Below are positions 1 to 4,783 of a DNA stretch of 8,381 bases, one piece after another. The position numbers were made by a program, and so were the translations under genes. Where the stretch lies: assembly GCA_017882835.1 (NCBI GenBank), contig JADGOU010000113.1, positions 1 through 8,381 of the forward strand. The letters run 5' to 3'. Under the pieces are notes generated by a model. The model saw only the letters and a list, made by a program, of their open reading frames with translations, was not told where the DNA came from and ran no database searches. This DNA is from Frankiaceae bacterium (lineage in GTDB: Bacteria; Actinomycetota; Actinomycetes; JADGOU01). Each line of letters starts with the position of its first letter. Positions within the stretch are counted from its first letter, which is position 1.

Positions 1-51
1 TGGCGCGGGCATGCCCACCAGCATGGCTTGCACCGCCGCCCCGATCGTCAC
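1..51 (-). CDS. Possible 5' end of an unidentified gene, cut by the window edge
   Basis: Reading leftward from a GTG at 49-51 gives 17 open codons (MTIGAAVQAMLVGMPAP) up to the edge, too few to identify a family. The main reason to propose a start here is the upstream sequence. On the minus strand a TACAAT hexamer lies exactly six bases before the GTG, which is the spacing of a leaderless actinobacterial transcript that begins at the first base of the start codon. No Shine-Dalgarno sequence is visible. The peptide is hydrophobic and Ala/Gly-rich, so a membrane or exported N-terminus is possible but not shown. It could be a chance open stretch. Confidence 0.25.
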   Translation of the reverse strand, partial: MTIGAAVQAMLVGMPAP

Positions 52-57
52 CCCACG

Positions 58-63
58 ATTGTA
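58..63 (-). promoter_or_regulatory. Candidate -10 element for a leaderless transcript
   Basis: On the minus strand this reads TACAAT, a strong TANNNT-type -10 hexamer. Six bases (CGTGGG) separate it from the GTG at 49-51, so transcription would start on the start codon itself. No good -35 box is seen at 16-18 bp, which is common for actinobacterial promoters. The site was found by inspection only. Confidence 0.35.
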
Positions 64-217
64 TCGAGTCTCAACACATTCCGCCGGGACACGCCGAGCT
101 AAACACGCAGGTCACAGCCCTACAGCGTGGCTACTTGAGGAGGTCTGAGTCTAGTGGGTGGTACCGACAGAAAAGGGCGCCGCGCCTGTCCTGGGCAAGA
201 TGCGATGTGCGGCCGTC

Positions 218-307
218 TTGAAGATGCTCGCCGGCGGGCTGGAGCGCTACTACCAGATCGTGCGCTGCTTTCGGGACGAGGACTTCCGCGCCGACCGGCA
301 GCCGGAA
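218..307 (+). pseudogene. aspS: Remnant of aspartyl-tRNA synthetase (about 30 residues)
   Basis: One plus-strand frame carries a block containing LKMLAGGLE followed by RYYQIVRCFRDEDFRADRQ and then PE. This closely matches the class II motif 2 region of bacterial aspartyl-tRNA synthetase, where RCFRDED and RADRQPE are near-invariant and contact ATP and the acceptor end of tRNA. An intact enzyme is close to 600 residues and continues with FTQ(L/I)D. Here the similarity stops abruptly after PE and becomes unrelated Pro/Ala-rich sequence. The upstream similarity also fades before LKM, where the usual PQSPQ block is missing. The short block near LKM appears to be a couple of residues shorter than family members. 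Nothing around it could supply the rest of an enzyme, so this is a relic and not a gene. A functional aspS must lie elsewhere in the genome. Confidence 0.75.
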
Positions 308-405
308 CCCGGGCCGTGGTGCCCGGCCGCCGCCTCTCCCGCCGGCTGCCCCCACCACCGACGACCCAGCAGCCCGCGCCGCTCGACGGGTGGCGCCGGA
401 AACGC

Positions 406-455
406 GACTTGTGCGGCAGAACGAGCCACGGGCGGCTCGTTCTGCCGCACAAGTC
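406..455. repeat. Perfect 22-bp inverted repeat with 6-nt loop
   Basis: Left arm 406-427 and right arm 434-455 are exact reverse complements, with the 6-base loop ACGGGC at 428-433. The arms begin GACTTGTGCGG and end with the matching CCGCACAAGTC. Either strand would form a very stable hairpin. It lies about 105 bp beyond the stop of the minus-strand EthD-like gene, so a U-tract-independent terminator is one reading; no T-run follows on either strand. A dispersed palindromic element or a protein-binding site are alternatives. The pairing is certain, the function is not. Confidence 0.9.
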
Positions 456-559
456 CGTAGACCTGCTCCCGTCGGCCTCCCCCAGCGTCCCAGCACCCGC
501 GGGTCCGCCGTCTCAACCGACCGCGGTCTCGGCGGCGCGCTGGCGCTCGCGCCGACCGA

Positions 560-898
560 TCATTTCTCCCGGGCGCCAGCTAGTCCACCGGTGTCGTCGA
601 CGACCTCGGCGGTGAACATCGTGACCAGCTCCATCCCGCCCCACTCCTGCAGATTCGCTCCGGAGGCGCGCCACGGGTCGGACTTGAACGCCGCCGTCAT
701 GCTCTCCGGCGACTCGAAGTACAGCTCGGCCACTAGGTAGTACGCCGGCTCGCCGGTCAACGTCCGGGTCACTTTGGCCAGCTCGGTCCGGACCAGGCCC
801 GGGGTGTCGTTGACGATGGGCACATGGGAGCCGAAGTAGTCGCGGTCGAAGGCGGCCGGGTCGGTCGGCGTGCGGTACAGGGCGACGTACTTGATCAT
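560..898 (-). CDS. EthD-like protein
   Basis: A 112-residue protein of the EthD family, small dimeric alpha/beta-barrel proteins of the ferredoxin-like class. The namesake is needed for bacterial ethyl tert-butyl ether degradation, and relatives are often linked to monooxygenase or polyketide pathways. Visible features are an N-terminal strand (IKYVALYRTP), the family signature around YFGSHVPIVNDTPGL with His25, and a closing strand near GGMELVTMFTAEVVD. The length suits a single complete domain with a short flexible tail. The ATG at 896-898 is preceded on the minus strand by GAGGAG (908-913) at a good distance, which fixes the start. It stands alone on this strand, divergent from the gene at 1044. 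No partner oxygenase is in the window, so the substrate is unknown. Confidence 0.85.
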   Translation of the reverse strand: MIKYVALYRTPTDPAAFDRDYFGSHVPIVNDTPGLVRTELAKVTRTLTGEPAYYLVAELYFESPESMTAAFKSDPWRASGANLQEWGGMELVTMFTAEVVDDTGGLAGAREK

Positions 899-964
899 CC
901 TTAGAGACTCCTCGACGGTAGTGGGAAACGGCAGTTAGCGGTCCTCGACCCGTCCGAGTCGCCT

Positions 965-994
965 TCCGCAGACGAACATTCCGCAGACGAACAT
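965..994. repeat. Two exact 15-bp tandem repeats in a divergent promoter region
   Basis: The unit TCCGCAGACGAACAT occurs twice head to tail (965-979 and 980-994) with no mismatch. It lies between the divergent EthD-like gene and the membrane-protein operon, and its last base is the first base of a TATGAT hexamer (994-999). A tandem pair there would be well placed for an activator or repressor acting on the plus-strand operon. A replication-slippage duplication without function is the alternative. Confidence 0.85.
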
Positions 995-999
995 ATGAT
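994..999 (+). promoter_or_regulatory. Candidate -10 box for the 1044 operon
   Basis: TATGAT is one substitution from TATAAT, an AT-rich island in very GC-rich DNA. It would put the transcript start near 1006 and leave a leader of about 38 bases that contains the GGAAGGGGG ribosome site at 1031-1039. There is no recognisable -35 hexamer at the right distance; the 15-bp tandem repeats occupy that position, which would fit a promoter that depends on a regulator. Inference from inspection. Confidence 0.4.
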
Positions 1000-1043
1000 G
1001 TCGGGCGCCGGCGGGGCGGACACTGGGCACGGAAGGGGGCGCA

Positions 1044-1442
1044 ATGGGTCCGTTGTTGATCATTTTGACTCTCATGCTGCTCGTCGGCTTAGGGCTGCCG
1101 TTGGGCTGGTTGACCCGGCCGGCCCGCGCGCTGCTTCCGCGGCTTCGGCCAGCTCCCCCGCCGGCCCCGACCGGGCCACCGATCGAGCGGCTGGCGGCCA
1201 ACCTGCGCCGGCTGGACGGAGAGCTGCGCCAGTACGCCGTGGCCGGACCCCTGCCCGGCAAGCGGACCCGGATGACCGCGGCGCAGCAGGCCTACGAGGA
1301 CTTGTTGGTCCAGGCGTGCCACGCGCTGGAGGTGGACCAGCACCTGAGCGGTCTGCGTGGGCCGCAGCGAACCAGGGAAGTCCACCGGATCGAGGCCGCG
1401 CTGGCTGCTGCCGGCCTGTCGATCGCGGCCGCAGCCCGATGA
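1044..1442 (+). CDS. Small membrane-anchored protein of unknown function
   Basis: A 132-residue protein that I do not recognise. Residues 3-23 are strongly hydrophobic (PLLIILTLMLLVGLGLPLGW) and are followed by Arg-rich sequence, consistent with a single N-terminal membrane anchor and a cytoplasmic remainder. Residues about 27-46 are a Pro-rich linker. Residues about 47-130 look largely helical and charged (IERLAANLRRLDGELRQYA, then AQQAYEDLLVQACHALEV) and may form a helical bundle or coiled coil. The ATG is supported by GGAAGGGGG five bases upstream. Its stop lies 22 bp before the deacetylase start, so the two genes are probably co-transcribed. No catalytic motif is visible. Confidence 0.75.
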   Translation: MGPLLIILTLMLLVGLGLPLGWLTRPARALLPRLRPAPPPAPTGPPIERLAANLRRLDGELRQYAVAGPLPGKRTRMTAAQQAYEDLLVQACHALEVDQHLSGLRGPQRTREVHRIEAALAAAGLSIAAAAR

Positions 1443-1464
1443 GCTCTGCGTCGAATGGGATCGC

Positions 1465-2220
1465 ATGACCGAAGCGCCGGTAGCCCCCGCCCCACTCGAG
1501 CCGCTGCCCGAGGACTGGCAGCGTGCGCTTGCAGTGGTGGCTCATCCTGACGACATGGAGTACGGCTCGGCCGCCGCTGTCGCCCGCTGGACCAGGCAGG
1601 GCAAGCAGATCGCCTACTGCCTGCTCACCAACGGCGAGGCCGGCATCGACGGGTTGGCGCCGGAGGAGGCCGGCCCGCTGCGGGAGGCGGAAGAGCGCGC
1701 CTCGGCCGCGATCGTGGGCGTGGACGTCGTCGACTTCCTCGGGCTGCCGGACGGCGTACTTGAGTACGGCGTGGGGTTGCGCCGAGAGCTGTCCCGGGCC
1801 ATCCGTCGACGCCGGCCGGAGATCGTGCTGACGATCAACTTCCACGGCACCTTCGATGGCGCGGTCATGCTGAACCAGGCCGACCACATCGCGACCGGCC
1901 GCGCGCTGCTCGACGCCGTCCGGGACGCCGGCAACCGGTGGGTCTTCCAGGAACTACTCGCGGAAGGGCTCGAGCCCTGGGCCGGCGTACGCCAGGTGTG
2001 GGCCGCCGGCTCGCCGTACGCCCGGCATGGCGTCGATGTCACCGAGGCCTTCGCGCTCGGGGTCGAGTCGCTGCGGGCGCACGAGGCCTACCTGACCGGG
2101 CTGGGACCGAAGGCGCCCGACGTCGACGAGTTCTTGGAGGGCATGGCTCGCCCGGCCGGGACTCGGCTTGGCGCTCGGTACGGCGTCGCCTACGAGGTCT
2201 TTCATTTTGACCTGATGTGA
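1465..2220 (+). CDS. PIG-L/LmbE family zinc-dependent deacetylase
   Basis: A 251-residue member of the PIG-L/LmbE superfamily, enzymes that remove N-acetyl groups from sugar-linked substrates. Actinobacterial members include MshB (mycothiol synthesis) and Mca (mycothiol conjugates). The signature AHPDDMEYG is near the N-terminus: His27 and Asp30 fit the zinc ligands and Asp29 the general base. NQADHIATGRALLDA supplies the expected third ligand, His141. The LTNGEAG block (55-60) and FLGLPDG (91-97) are also typical. The ATG at 1465 puts the motif at the usual distance from the start, but its ribosome site is weak (GGGA, four bases upstream). The frame is open further upstream, so a longer N-terminus is possible. 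It follows the membrane protein by 22 bp, probably in the same transcript. The substrate is not readable; calling it mshB is not justified. Confidence 0.9.
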   Translation: MTEAPVAPAPLEPLPEDWQRALAVVAHPDDMEYGSAAAVARWTRQGKQIAYCLLTNGEAGIDGLAPEEAGPLREAEERASAAIVGVDVVDFLGLPDGVLEYGVGLRRELSRAIRRRRPEIVLTINFHGTFDGAVMLNQADHIATGRALLDAVRDAGNRWVFQELLAEGLEPWAGVRQVWAAGSPYARHGVDVTEAFALGVESLRAHEAYLTGLGPKAPDVDEFLEGMARPAGTRLGARYGVAYEVFHFDLM

Positions 2221-2233
2221 CTCGAGGACCGGC

Positions 2234-2239
2234 TACGAT
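2234..2239 (+). promoter_or_regulatory. Candidate -10 element for a leaderless coiled-coil gene
   Basis: TACGAT is followed by exactly six bases (GCACCG) and then the ATG at 2246, the geometry expected when transcription starts on the A of the start codon. The nearest purine-rich stretch, GAGGA at 2224-2228, is too far from the ATG to be a normal ribosome site, which favours leaderless translation. A TTGACC lies at 2207-2212, but its 21-bp spacing is too long for a classical pair. Confidence 0.45.
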
Positions 2240-2245
2240 GCACCG

Positions 2246-2527
2246 ATGGCCCAGCCCACGATCGCTGACGTGATGACGCGGCTGGACCACATCGACAGCC
2301 GCCTGGACCGGCTGGACGGCCGCCTCGAGCGGGTAGACGGTCGTCTCGAGCGGCTGGATGGCCGGCTCGAAACCACCGCCCTGGAGATCCGAGCTGATCT
2401 TGCCGCGTTCCGGCTGGACGTCTACAGCCGGCTGGACGACCTCCGGACCCGGCTGACGACGTTGTTCGACGAGTTGGCTGCCTTTCGCGCCGACTACAAC
2501 GACCACAACCACGGCGAAGCAGCCTGA
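2246..2527 (+). CDS. Small heptad-repeat coiled-coil protein
   Basis: A 93-residue protein dominated by regular heptads. Residues 12-42 are four successive seven-residue units, RLDHIDS, RLDRLDG, RLERVDG and RLERLDG, ending in RLE. Leu, Ile or Val recurs at the spacing of a left-handed coiled coil and charged residues fill the rest. A second helical part (about 45-84) contains RADLAAFRLDVYSRLDDLRT and DELAAFRADY. The tail DHNHGEAA is polar. There is no signal peptide or membrane segment, so it is probably a cytoplasmic oligomer. Such proteins are common in actinobacteria and mostly uncharacterised; a structural or partner-binding role is likely, but I cannot name it. It begins 26 bp after the deacetylase stop, yet seems to have its own leaderless promoter. 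Confidence 0.75.
   Translation: MAQPTIADVMTRLDHIDSRLDRLDGRLERVDGRLERLDGRLETTALEIRADLAAFRLDVYSRLDDLRTRLTTLFDELAAFRADYNDHNHGEAA
2279..2362 (+). repeat. Four 21-bp coding repeats (seven-residue units)
   Basis: Four in-frame 21-bp units (2279-2299, 2300-2320, 2321-2341, 2342-2362) each encode one heptad of the coiled coil. The last three stay similar at DNA level, sharing CG-CT-GA-CGG-T-GA-GG positions with mostly third-base differences. This suggests growth by duplication of a 21-bp unit followed by mild divergence. Confidence 0.75.
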
Positions 2528-2607
2528 GCTGCGAGTGGGGGGCAGCACCCTTCCGTCCTACTAGTTATCGGGGCGGGGCGACGCGGGGCGTTGGGCCCTG
2601 CATTGCC

Positions 2608-2727
2608 ATGGCGAACCTCGACGACGTACCGCGGCGAAAGCCGCGCCGATGGCACCATGCGCACCAACGTCCCGGGGTGCCCGGAACGTCATCGCCGTTG
2701 TCGAGCCGTTGGAGCATCGTCCCATGA
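2608..2727 (+). CDS. Possible 39-residue upstream ORF coupled to the acyl-CoA ligase
   Basis: An ATG at 2608 opens a 39-codon frame beginning MANLDDVPRRKPRRWHHAHQ. Its TGA stop (2725-2727) overlaps the ATG of the ligase gene in an ATGA junction, the arrangement used for translational coupling. The peptide is basic and rich in Arg and His, matches no family I know, and has no clear ribosome site. It may be chance in the 196-bp gap between genes, so the confidence is low. Confidence 0.2.
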   Translation: MANLDDVPRRKPRRWHHAHQRPGVPGTSSPLSSRWSIVP

Positions 2728-4340
2728 CCGAGGTTTCCTACACGCCCCTGACGCCGTTGGCGTTCCTACAGCGTTCCGCCGAGGTGTTCCCGGACAAGAC
2801 GGCCATCGTGTACGGCGACCGGCGCACGAGCTACCGGGATTTCGCGGCCGAGGCCACCCGGCTGGCCCGCGCGCTGCAGGCCTACGGCATCCGGCCGGGG
2901 GACCGGGTCGCTTACCTGTGCCCCAACATCCCGGAGACGCTGGTGGCGCACTTCGCCGTCCCGCTCGCCGGGGCGGTGCTGGTGGCCATCAACGTTCGGC
3001 TGTCCCCGGAGGAGGTCCACTACATCTGCGACCACTCCGGTGCCCGGCTGCTCGTGGTCGACACCGAGCTGCTGCCGCCGCTGGCGCCGGTGCTCGAACG
3101 CCTGGCGACGGTGGAGCAGGTCATCGCCGTGGCAGATCCCCTGGGAACGCCACCCGCCGTTGCCGGCGATCTCGACCAGCGCTCCTACGCCGACTTCCTG
3201 TCCACCGGATCCGACGAGCCGCTGCCGTGGACGGTGGCCGACGAGCTGGCCACCATCGCCGTCGACTACACCTCCGGTACGACGGGTCAGCCCAAGGGCG
3301 TCATGTACTCCCACCGGGGCGCCTACCTGAACTCCCTGGGCGAGATCATCCACTCCCGGTTCACGCCGGACAGCGTCTACCTCTGGACGTTGCCGATGTT
3401 CCATTGCAACGGCTGGTGCACCACCTGGGCGGTGACCGGGATCGCCGCCACCCACGTCTGCCTGCGCGCGGTCCGCGCCGACGTGATCTGGCAGCTGTTC
3501 GCCCAGGAGGCAGTCACCCATCTCAACGGCGCGCCCACCGTGCTGGTCGCCATCGCCAACGCCCCCGAGGCGCACCGGCTCGACCGCGAGCTCGTCATCA
3601 CCACCGCCGGCGCCCCGCCCAGTCCGACGATCATCGGCCGGATGGGCGAGCTCGGCGCCCGGGTCGTGCACGTCTACGGGCTGACCGAGACCTACGGCCC
3701 GATCACGCTCAACGAGCAGCAGCCGGGCTGGGCCGAGCTAGCACCCGCCGAGCGAGCGGCCCTGCAGGCGCGGCAGGGCGTCGCCATGATCCAAGCCGAC
3801 CTGGTGCGGGTGGTCGACGACGAGATGCGCGACGTACCGCGTGACGGCATCACCATGGGCGAGATCATCATGCGCGGCAACAACGTCATGACGGGGTACT
3901 ACGCCGACCCCGAAGCCACCGCGAGCGCCTTCCGCGGCGGCTGGTTCCACTCCGGTGACCTCGGAGTGAGGCACTCGGACGGCTACATCCAGCTGCGCGA
4001 CCGGGCCAAGGACATCATCATCTCCGGCGGCGAGAACATCTCCACGGTCGAGGTGGAGCAGGCCATCGACTCGCACCCCGCCGTCCTGGAGGTCGCCGTG
4101 ATCGGCATACCGGACGAGACCTGGGGCGAGCGGCCGAAGGCCTTCGTGGTGCTGCGGCCGGGGGCCGAACTCGACGGGGCCGAGCTGATCGAGCACGTCC
4201 GAGCCCGGATCGCGCGGTACAAGGCCCCGGCGGCAGTGGACTTCGTCGAGGCCCTGCCCAAGACCTCGACCGGCAAGATGCAGAAGTTTGCCCTGCGCGA
4301 GAAGGAGTGGGCCGGCCACGTCAGCCGGATCCAGGGCTGA
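2724..4340 (+). CDS. Acyl-CoA synthetase (AMP-forming, FadD-like)
   Basis: A 538-residue enzyme of the ANL superfamily, which activates a carboxylic acid with ATP to an acyl-adenylate and transfers the acyl group to CoA. All core motifs are present: the phosphate-binding loop YTSGTTGQPKG (182-192), YGLTETYGP (318-326), GWFHSGDLG with Asp412, the hinge region KDIIISGGENIS (429-440), and the C-terminal PKTSTGK with catalytic Lys518. The length is normal and no motif is damaged. It most resembles medium- or long-chain fatty acyl-CoA ligases of the FadD and DmdB type, but chain length cannot be set by eye. The ATG at 2724 has GGAG nine bases upstream. The frame is open for 25 more codons to an ATG at 2649, but those residues are not family-like. 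The carboxylase remnant follows 35 bp later and the WS/DGAT gene converges beyond it, suggesting fatty acid activation for lipid synthesis. Confidence 0.93.
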   Translation: MTEVSYTPLTPLAFLQRSAEVFPDKTAIVYGDRRTSYRDFAAEATRLARALQAYGIRPGDRVAYLCPNIPETLVAHFAVPLAGAVLVAINVRLSPEEVHYICDHSGARLLVVDTELLPPLAPVLERLATVEQVIAVADPLGTPPAVAGDLDQRSYADFLSTGSDEPLPWTVADELATIAVDYTSGTTGQPKGVMYSHRGAYLNSLGEIIHSRFTPDSVYLWTLPMFHCNGWCTTWAVTGIAATHVCLRAVRADVIWQLFAQEAVTHLNGAPTVLVAIANAPEAHRLDRELVITTAGAPPSPTIIGRMGELGARVVHVYGLTETYGPITLNEQQPGWAELAPAERAALQARQGVAMIQADLVRVVDDEMRDVPRDGITMGEIIMRGNNVMTGYYADPEATASAFRGGWFHSGDLGVRHSDGYIQLRDRAKDIIISGGENISTVEVEQAIDSHPAVLEVAVIGIPDETWGERPKAFVVLRPGAELDGAELIEHVRARIARYKAPAAVDFVEALPKTSTGKMQKFALREKEWAGHVSRIQG

Positions 4341-4374
4341 CCCGACGTCCGACCAGCCACGAACCAACCCGGAG

Positions 4375-4643
4375 GTGAGCGGAATTCGGGTCGAGCGACC
4401 GTTCGAGCGACTGGCTCTGGTCAACCGTGGTGAGTCGGCGATGCGCTGTCTGAACGCGGTTGAGGAGCTCAACCAGGGCCGGGGGAGATGGCGGTGGTCT
4501 GGGATGCCCGGATCGACGGCCCCACGGTGTGGACCTCCGGCACCTTGTTCCCCAGGTCGTCGAAGAAGGTGGCTCGAGCCATCAAGGCCGCCAGCGGCAA
4601 CCGCCCACTGGTGGTGCCGGCCAACCTGTCGGGCTTCGACGGA
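4375..4643 (+). pseudogene. Remnant of a giant fused acyl-CoA/acetyl-CoA carboxylase
   Basis: Two protein scraps lie end to end in different frames. The first (4375 to about 4482, from a GTG just after GGAG) reads FERLALVNRGESAMRCLNAVEELN, the extreme N-terminus of a biotin carboxylase domain, where VNRGE-AMR is the conserved opening. The second (4488-4643, frame shifted) reads VVWDARIDGPT, then WTSGTLFPRSSKKVARAI and SGNRPLVVPANLSGFDG, from a biotin-dependent carboxyltransferase domain. In the large fused actinobacterial carboxylases these segments belong to one protein of well over 1,000 residues and lie near opposite ends. A very large internal deletion has therefore removed nearly everything between them. 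The carboxyltransferase scrap also seems internally shortened after ARIDG. After FDG the similarity ends. The gene was probably co-transcribed with the ligase, whose stop lies 35 bp upstream. The lost enzyme would have made malonyl-CoA or a related carboxyacyl-CoA. Confidence 0.8.
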
Positions 4644-4742
4644 CGCCGGATGACCGCCGCGCCAACAGCCGCCCACCGAAGTCCGCCGGCTTCCCCGCTA
4701 CTGGCCGGAGCCGTGCGGGAGGGCCGCAACCCCGGCCACTCA

Positions 4743-4770
4743 CCTATCGTGTCTGGTCGGGCACAATAGG
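4743..4770. terminator. Possible terminator hairpin between converging genes
   Basis: Arms 4743-4753 and 4760-4770 pair over 11 positions with one mismatch and one G-T pair around the 6-base loop TGGTCG. On plus it is followed by TTTGACCCATTGTTT, modestly T-rich for this genome. On minus it lies about 14 bp past the WS/DGAT stop. Its place between converging transcription units suits a terminator, but the T content is weak. Confidence 0.4.
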
Positions 4771-4783
4771 TTTGACCCATTGT

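Larger units (their letters stand above)
52..559. other. Gene-poor interval of about 500 bp
   Basis: No intact gene is supported here. Several open frames of 90-150 codons overlap on both strands, but they give low-complexity Arg/Pro/Ala-rich peptides of the kind produced by GC-rich non-coding DNA, and none matches a family I recognise. Two things stand out: a remnant of aspartyl-tRNA synthetase at 218-307 and a perfect inverted repeat at 406-455. I see nothing in 64-217, 308-405 or 456-559. The interval is bounded on the right by the stop codon of the EthD-like gene at 560-562. Confidence 0.6.

Noticed and set aside
154..615. Overlapping open frames on both strands in the left gene-poor interval
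   Set aside because: They overlap each other, run through the perfect hairpin and give low-complexity peptides. Only the 30-residue aspS-like block is meaningful, and it is too short to be a working gene.
965..994. Tandem repeat as a CRISPR remnant
   Set aside because: There are only two directly adjacent 15-bp units, with no spacers and no cas genes.
971..1003. CGAACAT sequences as a LexA/SOS box
   Set aside because: The actinobacterial SOS box needs CGAAC-N4-GTTCG; the second half is absent.
1465..2220. Naming the PIG-L protein mshB or mca
   Set aside because: Only superfamily motifs are visible. Substrate-specific residues could not be assessed, and no mycothiol genes are nearby.
2528..2560. 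Short GCAGC/GCTGC complementary segments after the coiled-coil gene as a terminator
   Set aside because: The stems are only five base pairs with no T-run, too weak to call in this composition.
2766..3671. 301-codon open frame on minus opposite the acyl-CoA ligase
   Set aside because: The composition is repetitive Gly/Asp/Val/His with no domain; it is an antisense shadow of the ligase.
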